This document shows, piece after piece, positions 53,811 through 62,699 of a stretch of 64,000 bases of DNA; positions within the stretch are counted from its first letter, which is position 1, and each line of letters starts with the position of its first letter. This DNA comes from Kocuria varians (GTDB taxonomy: Bacteria > Actinomycetota > Actinomycetes > Actinomycetales > Micrococcaceae), in contig NZ_BJNW01000003.1 in the NCBI RefSeq assembly GCF_006539885.1, positions 1 to 64,000 of the forward strand. Reading direction: 5' to 3'. A program made the translations under genes and the position numbers. The notes beneath the pieces are model-generated. The model was not told where the DNA came from, ran no database searches, and saw only the letters and a program-made list of their open reading frames with translations.

Positions 53811-53908
53811 GTCCCGCGTAGTCAAGCCGAGTATCCTGGGCTTCCCGGGGCCATCGGCGCGCCGTCCGCGCCCCCGTGGACCCGTCACTTACCCTAAGGA
53901 GTTTCTGC

Positions 53909-54625
53909 GTGGGACGCACACCGACCGATCTCGCGGGGGCCCTGGCCGCGGTCTCCGCACGCCCCACACCGGCTCTCGTCTGGCGTGACGGACCCGAGCG
54001 CGTGGAGCTCTCCGGGCGCGTGCTGGTCAACTGGGTCGAGAAGTCCGCCGGTCTGCTCGTGGACGAGCTGGACGTCACCGCCGGTGACGTCGTGCGCATT
54101 TCCCCCGTCCCGCACTGGCGACTGGTCGTGCTGACGCTCGCCGCACTGCGCGTAGGAGCCCGCGTGGCGTTCGACCCCGAGCTGGACGCCGAGTCCGAGG
54201 CCGTGGTCCACGCGTACCTCGAGACCGCGCCGGAGGATCCCGCTGCGGGCGCCACCGCACTCGTGGTCGCCGCGCCCGCGCTGGCCTTCGCGTGCTCGCA
54301 GCCGCTGCCCGGGGGCGCGGTGGACTTCTGCGACGAGGTCCGCGGCATGGGGGACGTCTACACGGGGTTCGAGGAGCCGGAGGCCGACGACGCCGCCCTG
54401 CCGTCCGGACTCACGCACGGCGAGCTCGTGGCCGCTGCCCTGGAGAGCCTGCCCGGTGAGCACGCGGGAGAGACGGTCTTCGTGCCGATGCCCGACGGCT
54501 GGGACGAGACGCAGCTGCTGCGCGTGCTCGGGGCCGCGGCGCAGGACGGTGCGGTGCTCATGGCCACGGATCCGGGCGAGATCACGGGCGACGTCCTGGC
54601 CCAGGAGCACGCGACCGCTCTCTGA
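53909..54625 (+). CDS. TIGR03089-family protein
   Basis: A 238-residue protein of the actinobacterial TIGR03089 family, related to the N-terminal part of AMP-binding (acyl-CoA synthetase-like) proteins but too short to be a full enzyme. It opens RTPTDLAGALAAVSARPTPALVWRDGPERVELSGRVLVNWVEKSA and continues with VVRISPVPHWRLVVLTLAALRVGARVAFDP. GTG 53909 has TAAGGAG 8 nt upstream. A copy of the 11-mer (54386-54396) encodes EADDAAL. It is divergent from whiB. Function unknown. Confidence 0.85.
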   Translation: MGRTPTDLAGALAAVSARPTPALVWRDGPERVELSGRVLVNWVEKSAGLLVDELDVTAGDVVRISPVPHWRLVVLTLAALRVGARVAFDPELDAESEAVVHAYLETAPEDPAAGATALVVAAPALAFACSQPLPGGAVDFCDEVRGMGDVYTGFEEPEADDAALPSGLTHGELVAAALESLPGEHAGETVFVPMPDGWDETQLLRVLGAAAQDGAVLMATDPGEITGDVLAQEHATAL

Positions 54626-54662
54626 GGATCGGCCCGAAGCCCGAGGCCCGAGGCGAGTGTGC

Positions 54663-55427
54663 TCAGGAGGCGCGGCGGACGTCGTCGTCGTTCGTGCCGT
54701 CCCGGGGAGCGTCGTTGCGGGGCGCGTGACTGCGGTCCTGATGACCGTGGGCATCGTGGTCGCGACGGTGCACCACCGGCATCTGGCCCGTGACGAACGC
54801 GAACTCCTCGTCCGGGCTGTCCGCGAAGTCGGGGTCCTGGTCCAGCTCGGTGCTGAAGACCCAGAAGCGGTAGGCGAAGTAGCGGAACACGGTTCCCAGG
54901 ATGGTGCCGATGATCGTGCCGGAGATGAAGGAGGCGGTCGCGGACCTCAGGTCGAGCACGTAGTAGCTCACGCCCAGGCAGCCGAGCTCGATGGCCATGC
55001 CGATCCCGTTGGCCACGAGGAACTGCACGAGCTCCTTCTTCTTGTCGTCCTGGCGCTTGTCGCGGAACGTCCAGAGCCGGTTGGCGATCCAGGAGAAGAC
55101 GATGGCCACCACGGTGGCGACGATCTTGGCCTTGATGTGGCTGTCGGCGAAGTACGGGGTGTGCATGAGTAGCCACACGAGCCCCGCATTGATGGCAAAG
55201 GCCGCGGCCCCCACGAGCCCGAACTTCGCGAGCTCTTTGACGAACAGTTCCCACAGCGCGTGCGCGCGCTCGACCATGGTGTTCAAGAAATCGTTCTCAC
55301 TCTGCTCATCGGGGACGGAGGAAGGGCGGGGGGCCGTCTCGCACGAGCGTCCCACCCGGACGGGCATCGCCGCGGCCCCGGACTCACCGTGGGCGCCGGA
55401 TGATTGAGTTGCATCGTACTCCGACAT
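54663..55427 (-). CDS. GtrA-family membrane protein
   Basis: A 254-residue protein with a GtrA core, thought to help flip or retain polyprenyl-linked sugars for wall or teichoic/arabinan decoration. Four helices: FGLVGAAAFAINAGLVWLLM, KIVATVVAIVFSWIANRLWTF, FLVANGIGMAIELGCLGVSYYVL and FISGTIIGTILGTVFRYFAYRFWVF. N- and C-terminal tails are hydrophilic, the latter His/Asp-rich. ATG 55427; the promoter appears to overlap that of purK-purE. Confidence 0.9.
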   Translation of the reverse strand: MSEYDATQSSGAHGESGAAAMPVRVGRSCETAPRPSSVPDEQSENDFLNTMVERAHALWELFVKELAKFGLVGAAAFAINAGLVWLLMHTPYFADSHIKAKIVATVVAIVFSWIANRLWTFRDKRQDDKKKELVQFLVANGIGMAIELGCLGVSYYVLDLRSATASFISGTIIGTILGTVFRYFAYRFWVFSTELDQDPDFADSPDEEFAFVTGQMPVVHRRDHDAHGHQDRSHAPRNDAPRDGTNDDDVRRAS

Positions 55428-55445
55428 GACTGGACGTCCGCTGTG

Positions 55446-55455
55446 ACGATAGCCT
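55446..55455. promoter_or_regulatory. Overlapping divergent -10 boxes of gtrA-like gene and purK-purE
   Basis: Plus-strand TAGCCT (55450-55455) is 6 nt from the purK-purE GTG. Minus-strand TATCGT (55451-55446) is 18 nt from the GtrA ATG. They share two base pairs, so the promoters may exclude each other. Confidence 0.5.
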
Positions 55456-55461
55456 GGAGCG

Positions 55462-57252
55462 GTGAATTCTCCCGTTACCGGTCCTGTCATTGGCGTCGTG
55501 GGCGGCGGGCAGCTCGCCCGCATGATGGCTCCCGCGGCCACCGCGCTCGGCGTGGAGCTGCGCGTCCTCGCGGAGAGCCCGGAGGTGAGTGCCGTGGCGG
55601 CGGTCCGCACGGCCCCCGCGGGTGACTACACGGATCTCGACACGCTGCTGCGCTTCGCGGCGGACGTGGACGTGCTGACCTTCGACCACGAGCACGTGCC
55701 CACCGAGCACTTGCGGGCCCTGCAGGAGCAGGGCGTGGCCGTGCGTCCCGGACCGGAGGCGCTCGTGCACGCGCAGGACAAGCTCGTGATGCGCCGCGCC
55801 GTCGAGGAGCTCGGCCTGCCCAACCCGGAGTGGGACGAGGTGCACAGTGCCGAGGAGCTCGTGGCCTTCGGCGAGCGCGTGGGCTGGCCCGTGGTGCTGA
55901 AGACCCCGCGCGGCGGCTACGACGGCAAGGGCGTGCTCGTGCTGGACGGGCCGCAGGAGGCCTCCACCGGCACCGCCGCCGAGTGGTTCGCCCAGTGCGC
56001 GGAGGCGGACTCGGACGAGGGCCTGCTGGCGGAGGAGGCCGTGGCGTTCAGCCGGGAGCTCTCCGCAATGGTCGCCCGCCGCCCCTCCGGTGAGACCGTG
56101 GCCTGGCCGGTGGTCGAGTCCATCCAAGTGGCCGGTGTGTGCGACGAGGTGCTCGCCCCGGCTCCCGGGCTGGATCCCGCCGTGGCCCGTGCCGCGCAGG
56201 CCGCCGCCGTGCAGCTCGCCGAGGACCTGGGCGTGACGGGCGTGATGGCCGTGGAGCTCTTCGAGACGCCGGGCACCGAGGCCGGCTTCGCCGTCAACGA
56301 GCTGGCCATGCGGCCCCACAACTCCGGGCACTGGAGCATGGACGGCTCCGTGACCGGGCAGTTCGAGCAGCACCTGCGCGCGGTGCTCGACTGGCCCCTG
56401 GGTGCCACGGACGTGGTGGCGGAGGCAGCCGTGATGAAGAACTTCCTGGGCGGGGACAACCAGGACCTGTTCGCGGCCTACCCGCAGGCGCTGGCCGCCG
56501 AGCCGCGCGCGAAGGTCCACACCTACGGCAAGTCGGTGCGCCCGGGCCGCAAGATCGGCCACGTCAACGTGGTCGGTGACGCCCACGAGCTCGGGACGCT
56601 GCGCGAGATCGCCACCCACGCCGCGAGCATCCTGCGCGACGGCGAGGACCGGGACGCCCGGCCCACCGCGCGCGGCGAGGACGAGGCCGCGACCCCCTGG
56701 GGTGCCGTGCCGGAGGCCCAGACGCAGGCACCCCTGGTGGGGCTCGTCATGGGCTCGGACTCGGACTGGGCCACGATGCGCGCCGCCGCACAGGCCCTCG
56801 AGGAGGTCGGCATCCCCTACGAGGCGGACGTGGTCTCCGCCCACCGGATGCCCTCCGAGATGCTCGAGTACGGCCGCACCGCGCACGAGCGCGGGCTGCG
56901 CGTGATCATCGCGGGAGCCGGCGGGGCCGCCCACCTGCCCGGGATGCTCGCCTCCGTGACGCCCCTGCCGGTGATCGGCGTCCCCGTGGCGCTGAAGACC
57001 CTGGACGGCATGGACTCCCTGCTCTCCATCGTGCAGATGCCCGCGGGCGTGCCCGTGGCCACGGTCTCGATCAACGGAGCGCGCAACGCGGGCCTGCTCG
57101 CGGCGCGGGTGCTCGGCTCGGGGTCCGGCGCGTCCGCGCAGCAGGTGCGCGAGCGGCTGCAGGTCTTCGCCGCGGAGCTCTCCGAGGCCGCGCACCGCAA
57201 GGGTGCCTCCCTACGCGACGCCGTGGCCCGCGGCGCGAGCGCCACCGACTGA
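55462..57252 (+). CDS. PurK-PurE fusion (AIR carboxylase)
   Basis: A 596-residue single chain joining the two steps that carboxylate aminoimidazole ribotide. Residues 1-~390 are N5-CAIR synthetase (PurK): [17 protein letters not shown], the ATP-grasp loop [15 protein letters not shown], and [18 protein letters not shown]. After a ~35-residue linker, residues ~430-590 are N5-CAIR mutase (PurE): [42 protein letters not shown], and [20 protein letters not shown]. No stop, start or ribosome site lies at the junction. In most Micrococcaceae purK and purE are separate neighbours. GTG start with TAGCCT 6 nt upstream. Confidence 0.93.
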   Translation: MNSPVTGPVIGVVGGGQLARMMAPAATALGVELRVLAESPEVSAVAAVRTAPAGDYTDLDTLLRFAADVDVLTFDHEHVPTEHLRALQEQGVAVRPGPEALVHAQDKLVMRRAVEELGLPNPEWDEVHSAEELVAFGERVGWPVVLKTPRGGYDGKGVLVLDGPQEASTGTAAEWFAQCAEADSDEGLLAEEAVAFSRELSAMVARRPSGETVAWPVVESIQVAGVCDEVLAPAPGLDPAVARAAQAAAVQLAEDLGVTGVMAVELFETPGTEAGFAVNELAMRPHNSGHWSMDGSVTGQFEQHLRAVLDWPLGATDVVAEAAVMKNFLGGDNQDLFAAYPQALAAEPRAKVHTYGKSVRPGRKIGHVNVVGDAHELGTLREIATHAASILRDGEDRDARPTARGEDEAATPWGAVPEAQTQAPLVGLVMGSDSDWATMRAAAQALEEVGIPYEADVVSAHRMPSEMLEYGRTAHERGLRVIIAGAGGAAHLPGMLASVTPLPVIGVPVALKTLDGMDSLLSIVQMPAGVPVATVSINGARNAGLLAARVLGSGSGASAQQVRERLQVFAAELSEAAHRKGASLRDAVARGASATD

Positions 57253-57418
57253 CCCCCGGCCGCGCCCGCCGGGTGGGCTGCCGGGTGGGTTGTCGGCCCG
57301 GATCCAGGTGGGCGGGGCACAATGAGCCACTCGTGGCCCCTCCCCCGGGGTCACGGACCGGTGGGCCCGCAGCCCGGCCCGCCGCAACACCGACTTCCCC
57401 TTCAGCACGGAGTTGCAC

Positions 57419-59158
57419 GTGAACGGATCAACCGACCACCCGGAGGACGGCCGTCCCCTACCCTCGGCCACCCGCGCCCTGGAGGAGGTGCCCGAGGACG
57501 CCCGGCAGGACGCCCCGCGCGGTGCCGCCGCGGCGTCGTCCGCGGATTCCCGGACGGGTGCGGACCCCTACGGCGAGGACGACGACGCCGCCCCCGGTGG
57601 CGCTTCGGCCGTCCGCGATCCCGAGGCGGGCCCGCGCCGAGCGCGCTCCCGCCTGGGCGATCCGCTGCGCAGCCCCCGGTTCGCGGCCCCCGCGACCCGG
57701 ACCAAGCGCGCGTGGTGGCTGCTCGGCGCCACCCTGCTGATCCCCGGCTCCGCGCAGCTCGTGGCCGGAAAGCGCGTCGTCGGACGCGTGGCCGTGCGGA
57801 TCACCGCGGTGGTCTGGGCGCTGATCCTGCTGGCCGTGGTGCTGTGGTTCGTGTGGCGCACCGCCCTGGTGTGGCTGCTGACCAACTCCGTGACCTCCGC
57901 CCTGCTGATGTACGGGCTCGTGGCGCTGGCCATCGGCTGGGTGCTGCTGTGGTTCGACACCCTGCGGATCATCCGCCCGGGACTGCTCGGGGACGGCATG
58001 CGCCGCGGCGTCGTCATCACCACCGTGCTCGCGATGGTCCTCACCGGCGGCGGGCTCGGCTACGCGGCGCACCTGGTCTCGGTCGCGCGCCACGCGGTCT
58101 CGGACATCTTCGGCGGGGGCATGCCGTTCTCCGCGGCGGACGGGCGCTACAACATCCTGCTCATGGGCGGGGACGCCGGCGAGGACCGCGAGGGCCGCCG
58201 CCCGGACTCCATGACCGTGCTGAGCATCGACTCCTCCTCGGGCCAGACCGTGACGGTCTCCCTGCCCCGCAACCTGCAGAACGTCCCCTTCCCGGACAGC
58301 TCCCCCATGCACTCGGTCTACCCGGACGGCTTCAACTGCGGTGACGAGTGCATCATGAACGCCGTCTACACGGACGTGATGCAGAACCACAAGGACCTCT
58401 ACCCGGACGTCGAGGACCCCGGGGCACAGGCCACCAAGGAGGCCGCCGAGGGCGTCACGGGCCTGACCATCCAGGCGTACGCGCTGATCGACATGGACGG
58501 CTTCGCCTCGCTCGTGGACGCCCTCGGGGGCATCGACATGAACGTGGGCGGCCGCGTGCCCATGGGTGGCGGCACCAACCTGGACACCGGGGAGAAGAAC
58601 CCCATCCTGGGGTGGATCGAGCCCGGCGTGCAGCACATGGACGGCTACCACGCCCTCTGGTACGCCCGCTCCCGCGAGGGCGCCACGGACTACGACCGCC
58701 AGGCCCGCCAGCGCTGCGTCCAGGCCGCGATGCTCGCGCAGCTGAACCCGGTCACCGTGGCCACCAAGTTCGACGAGCTCGCGAGCTCCGGGCAGCAGAT
58801 TCTCGAGACGGACATCCCCCAGGCCTCGATCGGCTCCATGGTCACGGTCGCCACCAAGGCCAAGAACCACGAGCTGCAGGCCTACGCCGCCGGTCCGCCC
58901 TACTACGACCAGTCCTTCCCCACCTACCCGGACTACGAGCAGTTCCGTTCCGACCTCGCGGACGTCCTGAAGAAGGCCGACGGCGCCCAGGCGGGGGTGG
59001 CGGGCAGCGCGGCGTCGTCGTCGGCCGGGGCCGGTGTGAGCACCGCCGGCGGCGGCGTGGCCGGAGCGGGAATCGGGACCGCGGCCGTGGTGCCCGCGGC
59101 ACTGAAAGTGTCCACGGAGGAGACGCTGTCCCCGAACGGCACGTGCTCCGTGCCGTGA
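57419..59158 (+). CDS. LytR-CpsA-Psr family glycopolymer ligase
   Basis: A 579-residue LCP protein, which attaches wall teichoic acid or other glycopolymers to peptidoglycan. A long, Asp/Ala-rich cytoplasmic tail (~95 residues) precedes several helices (LLGATLLIPGSAQLVAG to TTVLAMVLTGGGLGYAA). The external LCP domain has GRYNILLMGGDAGEDREGRRPDSMTVLSID, SLPRNLQNVPFP, and WYARSREGATDYDRQARQRCVQAAM, with the conserved Arg/Asp cluster. A GTG at 57419 with CGGAG 6 nt upstream is preferred over the TTG at 57413. The gene holds four copies of the 11-mer (57530, 57581, 58005, 59009), the densest cluster in the window. Confidence 0.9.
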   Translation: MNGSTDHPEDGRPLPSATRALEEVPEDARQDAPRGAAAASSADSRTGADPYGEDDDAAPGGASAVRDPEAGPRRARSRLGDPLRSPRFAAPATRTKRAWWLLGATLLIPGSAQLVAGKRVVGRVAVRITAVVWALILLAVVLWFVWRTALVWLLTNSVTSALLMYGLVALAIGWVLLWFDTLRIIRPGLLGDGMRRGVVITTVLAMVLTGGGLGYAAHLVSVARHAVSDIFGGGMPFSAADGRYNILLMGGDAGEDREGRRPDSMTVLSIDSSSGQTVTVSLPRNLQNVPFPDSSPMHSVYPDGFNCGDECIMNAVYTDVMQNHKDLYPDVEDPGAQATKEAAEGVTGLTIQAYALIDMDGFASLVDALGGIDMNVGGRVPMGGGTNLDTGEKNPILGWIEPGVQHMDGYHALWYARSREGATDYDRQARQRCVQAAMLAQLNPVTVATKFDELASSGQQILETDIPQASIGSMVTVATKAKNHELQAYAAGPPYYDQSFPTYPDYEQFRSDLADVLKKADGAQAGVAGSAASSSAGAGVSTAGGGVAGAGIGTAAVVPAALKVSTEETLSPNGTCSVP

Positions 59159-59178
59159 TCCCGCCGGGTCCCGGTCGG

Positions 59179-59184
59179 TACAGT
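59179..59184 (+). promoter_or_regulatory. -10 box of the FemX-like gene (leaderless type)
   Basis: TACAGT with a 6-nt spacer GGGGAC before the GTG. Confidence 0.5.
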
Positions 59185-59190
59185 GGGGAC

Positions 59191-60174
59191 GTGGCGAATA
59201 TCCTGCAGTCCCCCGAGTGGGCCCAGTTCCAGACCAGCATCGGACACCGCGTGATCCAGGCCGAGGGGCCCGGGTGGCGGTACCTGGCCACCGTGGAGGG
59301 CGGGCGCACCGGACGCTACCTGTACTGCCCGTACGGGCCGGAGTCGGACTCCCCGGAGGCTTTCGACCGCGCGCTGGCGGACCTCACCGCGCAGGCGAAG
59401 CAGAACCACTGCTGGTTCGTGCGGGTGGAGCCCATCAACGGGCACACCGTGGACGGGGTCGAGACCCCGGAGGCCTCCCTGCGACGCCGCGGCATGAGGC
59501 TCGCCCCGCGCCAGGTGCAGCCCGGGCACACCCAGGTGGTGGACCTGCGCAAGGACGCCAAGGACCTGCTCAAGGACATGAAGTCCACCAACCGCAACCT
59601 CTACCGCAACATCCACAAGAAGGGCGTGAGCATCGAGCGCTCGCAGGACCCCGCGGACGTGGAGCACCTGCTGCGCTTCCTGGACGAGACCGCCAAGCGC
59701 CGGAACTTCAACCGTCAGCACGACGACTACCTGCGCGCCGTCGCCGCGTCCCTCATGCCCGCGGACGCCGCCACCCTCTACCTCGCCACGCTCGACGGCG
59801 AGCCGATCGCCGCGTCCCTCGTGTACGACTCCGCGGACACCCGCACCTACGCGCACGCCGCGATGGACCAGGAGCACCGCAAGCTCTCCGCGGGCATCCC
59901 GCTGGTGGTCACCATGATCATGGACGCCAAGGAGAAGGGCCTCACCTGGTTCGACCTCTTCGGCACCGCCCCCGAGGGCGCCGGGCCCGAGCACGAGTGG
60001 TACGGCTTCACCTCGTTCAAGAAGTCCTTCGGCGGGGAGCCCGTCTCCTACCCCGGCACGTGGGACCTACCCGTGTCCCGCGCCGGGTACGCGGCGTACA
60101 GCGGCGTCCGTGCGGCACGCGAGAAGCTCGGGGCGCTCGCCGGCACGCTGCGCTCCCGCGGGGAGGACGCATGA
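59191..60174 (+). CDS. FemX-type peptidoglycan-bridge aminoacyltransferase
   Basis: A 327-residue Fem-family transferase (two GNAT-like folds), which adds an amino acid from aminoacyl-tRNA to the lipid-linked peptidoglycan stem to build the interpeptide bridge. It opens ILQSPEWAQFQTSIGHRV and has VVDLRKDAKDLLKDMKSTNRNLYRNIHKKG and LTWFDLFGTAPEGAGPEHEWYGFTSFKKSFGGEPVSYPGTWDLP, the typical FemABX end. GTG 59191 follows TACAGT by 6 nt. The stop overlaps the next gene's ATG (ATGA). Confidence 0.9.
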   Translation: MANILQSPEWAQFQTSIGHRVIQAEGPGWRYLATVEGGRTGRYLYCPYGPESDSPEAFDRALADLTAQAKQNHCWFVRVEPINGHTVDGVETPEASLRRRGMRLAPRQVQPGHTQVVDLRKDAKDLLKDMKSTNRNLYRNIHKKGVSIERSQDPADVEHLLRFLDETAKRRNFNRQHDDYLRAVAASLMPADAATLYLATLDGEPIAASLVYDSADTRTYAHAAMDQEHRKLSAGIPLVVTMIMDAKEKGLTWFDLFGTAPEGAGPEHEWYGFTSFKKSFGGEPVSYPGTWDLPVSRAGYAAYSGVRAAREKLGALAGTLRSRGEDA

Positions 60175-60926
60175 CCCGCACAGCACTGGTCACGGGTGCC
60201 ACCGGAGGGATCGGCCGCGCGTTCACCCGGGCGCTGCACGAGCGCGGCTACGCCCTGATCCTCACCGGCCGCAGCACCGAGAAGCTCACCGCCCTCTCCC
60301 AGGACGTCACGGGCGGGGCCGCGCAGATCGTGGCGGCGGACCTCGGCACGCAGGACGGCATCGACACCCTCGTGGACGTGCTCGAGTGCAACCCGGTGCA
60401 GCTGCTCGTCAACAACGCGGGCTTCGGCACGCACGGGGAGTTCGCGGCGTCGGACCTGGGCCGCGAGCTCGAGGAGCTCACCGTGAACGTGCGGGCGCTG
60501 ATGACGCTCACCCACACCGCGCTGCGGACCATGACGGCGGCCGGGGGCGGTGCGATCATCAACATCGCCTCCGTGGCGAGCTTCCAGCCGCTGCCCTCCA
60601 TGGCCACCTACAGCGCGTCCAAGGCGTTCGTGGACCGGTTCTCGCTCGCGGTGGGAGTAGAGGCCCGCAAGCACGGCGTGCACGTGCTCAGCGTGAACCC
60701 GGGGCCCGTGGACACGGACTTCTTCAAGGTCGCGAACGCCTCGGCCATTGAGGTGGGGCGCTCCGCGAACCCGGACGAGCTCGTCGCGGCCACCCTCGCG
60801 GCACTCGACAGGAAGCGCGCGCGGATCGTCTTCCCCCGCGGCTACCACGCCCTCGACCGCCTCGCGGGCCTGCTGCCCCCGAGCCTCACGGCACGGGTGG
60901 CGAACGTGGTGTCGGGCCGCTCCTGA
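60171..60926 (+). CDS. Short-chain dehydrogenase/reductase
   Basis: A 251-residue classical SDR. TALVTGATGGIGRAFTRAL is the cofactor loop, LLVNNAGFGTHGEF the NNAG motif, and IINIASVASFQPLPSMATYSASKAFV holds the catalytic Ser and YxxxK. GPVDTDFF follows. An Arg after TG (LTGRSTEK) hints at NADP(H). The substrate is unknown; it belongs to the DltE-like/general SDR group. Translationally coupled to the FemX-like gene through ATGA. Confidence 0.9.
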   Translation: MTRTALVTGATGGIGRAFTRALHERGYALILTGRSTEKLTALSQDVTGGAAQIVAADLGTQDGIDTLVDVLECNPVQLLVNNAGFGTHGEFAASDLGRELEELTVNVRALMTLTHTALRTMTAAGGGAIINIASVASFQPLPSMATYSASKAFVDRFSLAVGVEARKHGVHVLSVNPGPVDTDFFKVANASAIEVGRSANPDELVAATLAALDRKRARIVFPRGYHALDRLAGLLPPSLTARVANVVSGRS

Positions 60927-60932
60927 CGTCCC

Positions 60933-60970
60933 GCGGCGCGGCGCCCCCGAGGACGACGACGCCGCGCCGC
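60933..60970. terminator. Terminator between the SDR and Fem-like genes
   Basis: 11-bp stem (60933-60943 / 60960-60970). The loop and right arm include a forward 11-mer (60955-60965). The genes converge here. Confidence 0.7.
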
Positions 60971-60986
60971 CGGGATGGCGCGGGCG

Positions 60987-62549
60987 TCACCAGCGCGCGG
61001 CATCCCTCACTGCCGCGCGGCCTTCGGCCAGCGCACGGCGGAACAGGCTCTCCTCGTCCCGCAGCGCCGCGGGCGTCTTGGAGGTGACCGCGGCGGTGAG
61101 ACGCTTCGGCAGAGCCCGGTCCTTCGTCGTGGGGGTCTCCGCGGGCGTCTCAGCTGCAGCAGCAGCATCTGTCGCGGGAGTGTCCCCGGCCCCGCTCCGG
61201 TTCTTCTTCCGCCCGGTCACCGGCGCCGCACGGACCTTCTTCTGCTTCTCCGTGCGGTTCTTCTCGGCGCGCTTCGCGGCCTTCTTCGCCGCCTTCTTCC
61301 CACTACCTGCAGCACCGGCAGTCGCCGCCCCCGCATGCCCGGCACCGACCTCGTGCAGCCGCGCCAGATCAGGATCGGCATCCACGGCGGCGCCCGGTTC
61401 CGCGGTGAACTCCGTCTCCGACGCGGCGGCCTCGACCCCGAGAACCTGCTCGGGCGACGTCGTCACGTCTGAGGACACGGCAGCGGGCCCCTCAGAGGCG
61501 GGGGCCTCAGACGCGGCGAGCGCCGCGGCGCCGTCCTGCGCGGGAAGGATCTCCTCCTCCCGGTGGCGCCGCGAGCGGCGGCCGAACACGCGGCGTCGGG
61601 TCTTCTCCGCGCGGCCCGCGATCTGGAACTCGCCCACGAGCGGGTACTCCCACGTGCCGAGCACCTCGTGGTCCTCGGTCGCGAGCTCGCGCAGCACCAT
61701 GGGCTGACCGGGCTGGTCCGGGTCCCCGGCGAGCACCTTGTGGACCATGCGCTGCTGCAGCTGCACGAGGCCGGTGAGCAGCAGGGCGTCGTCCACGCCC
61801 AGGTCCCGGGCGAGGTCCGTGAAGCCCAGGCGGTAGATCATGGCGGACTCGCCCGTGTGCACGAACCACAGGTATCCGAGGGCCTTCTCCGGGCCGTCCT
61901 CGGGGCGCTCGGTGGCCACCAGGAACACGGAGTTCTCCCCCACGGCGCGCAGCAGCTCGCGGATGTGCTGGGTGCGCAGGCCCACGTGGGAGAGGTCGCG
62001 GTCCGCGGCGTTGACGCGGCGCACTCGCACGCCGGTGTCTCGCAGGCCCGCGCGGCAGCGCTGCAGGGTCTCGCTCGACAGCCTCTTGGACAGCTCACCC
62101 TCGGTCTCTCCGAGCCGCACCACCAGGTGGCGGGGGCCTGCTTCGCCGCGCCGTGGTTTGTCACGACGCCGGTAGCCCGCCTCCGCCAGCTCGGCCGCCA
62201 GTTCCGTGGTGGCATGGGTGTCCGGGCTCACGCGCAGCACCGCGGCGTCGTACACCGTGCGGGCGTGCTCCTGCAGCGCCTCGAGCGCGGCCACGAGGTC
62301 GCGCGGGTTCTTCACGTGCAGGGACTTGGCGTCCACCACCGTGTGCCGGTCCTCCGGGTAGACGAGCAGCTGGCCGTAGCCCACGGTCTGCTCGTCGCGG
62401 TCCACGGCCACGCGTTCCACGCGCACGTCGTCACGGGTGAGGGCCTCGGCCTCGCCGATGCCCCACAGGAGGTCCGGGTGGCCTCCCGTGACGCGCACGC
62501 GGGCGTCCCAACTCTGACGGTTGCCGCTGGGGGTCACGTTCAACGTCAC
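60987..62549 (-). CDS. Fem/GNAT-like protein with a long Ala/Lys-rich tail
   Basis: A 520-residue protein. Residues 1-~325 look like a FemABX-type or double-GNAT fold: VERVAVDRDEQTVGYGQLLVYPEDRHTVVDAKSLHVKNPRDLVAALEALQ, LAEAGYRRRDKPRRGEAGPRHLVVRLGETEGELSKRLSSETLQRCRAGLRDTGVRV, and LGYLWFVHTGESAMIYRLGFTDLARDLGVDDAL. From ~330 the chain becomes disordered, ending in a strongly basic Lys/Ala stretch (KKAAKKAAKRAEKN) and Arg/Lys residues, reminiscent of histone-H1-like tails. The tail may bind nucleic acid, tRNA or wall polyanions. It converges with the FemX-SDR pair, so it may be a second bridge-forming enzyme. This role is inference. Confidence 0.75.
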   Translation of the reverse strand: MTLNVTPSGNRQSWDARVRVTGGHPDLLWGIGEAEALTRDDVRVERVAVDRDEQTVGYGQLLVYPEDRHTVVDAKSLHVKNPRDLVAALEALQEHARTVYDAAVLRVSPDTHATTELAAELAEAGYRRRDKPRRGEAGPRHLVVRLGETEGELSKRLSSETLQRCRAGLRDTGVRVRRVNAADRDLSHVGLRTQHIRELLRAVGENSVFLVATERPEDGPEKALGYLWFVHTGESAMIYRLGFTDLARDLGVDDALLLTGLVQLQQRMVHKVLAGDPDQPGQPMVLRELATEDHEVLGTWEYPLVGEFQIAGRAEKTRRRVFGRRSRRHREEEILPAQDGAAALAASEAPASEGPAAVSSDVTTSPEQVLGVEAAASETEFTAEPGAAVDADPDLARLHEVGAGHAGAATAGAAGSGKKAAKKAAKRAEKNRTEKQKKVRAAPVTGRKKNRSGAGDTPATDAAAAAETPAETPTTKDRALPKRLTAAVTSKTPAALRDEESLFRRALAEGRAAVRDAARW

Positions 62550-62699
62550 GGTGTCTTTCCTCTCCTCAGGCCCACGAACACCGCGGCCCAGCTTAGCCCG
62601 GACCGGCCTCCGGTCAGGCCGGATGCGTCCTCGGCACGCACAAACACACGCGCCCTCCCTCCCGTGTGGACGCGCGCGTGGTCGAGCGGAGCTGCGGGA

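Noticed and set aside
54663-54700. GGACGTCGTCGTCG at the end of the GtrA gene as a motif copy
   Set aside because: It lacks the GCGGCG half; it is simply a run of Asp codons.
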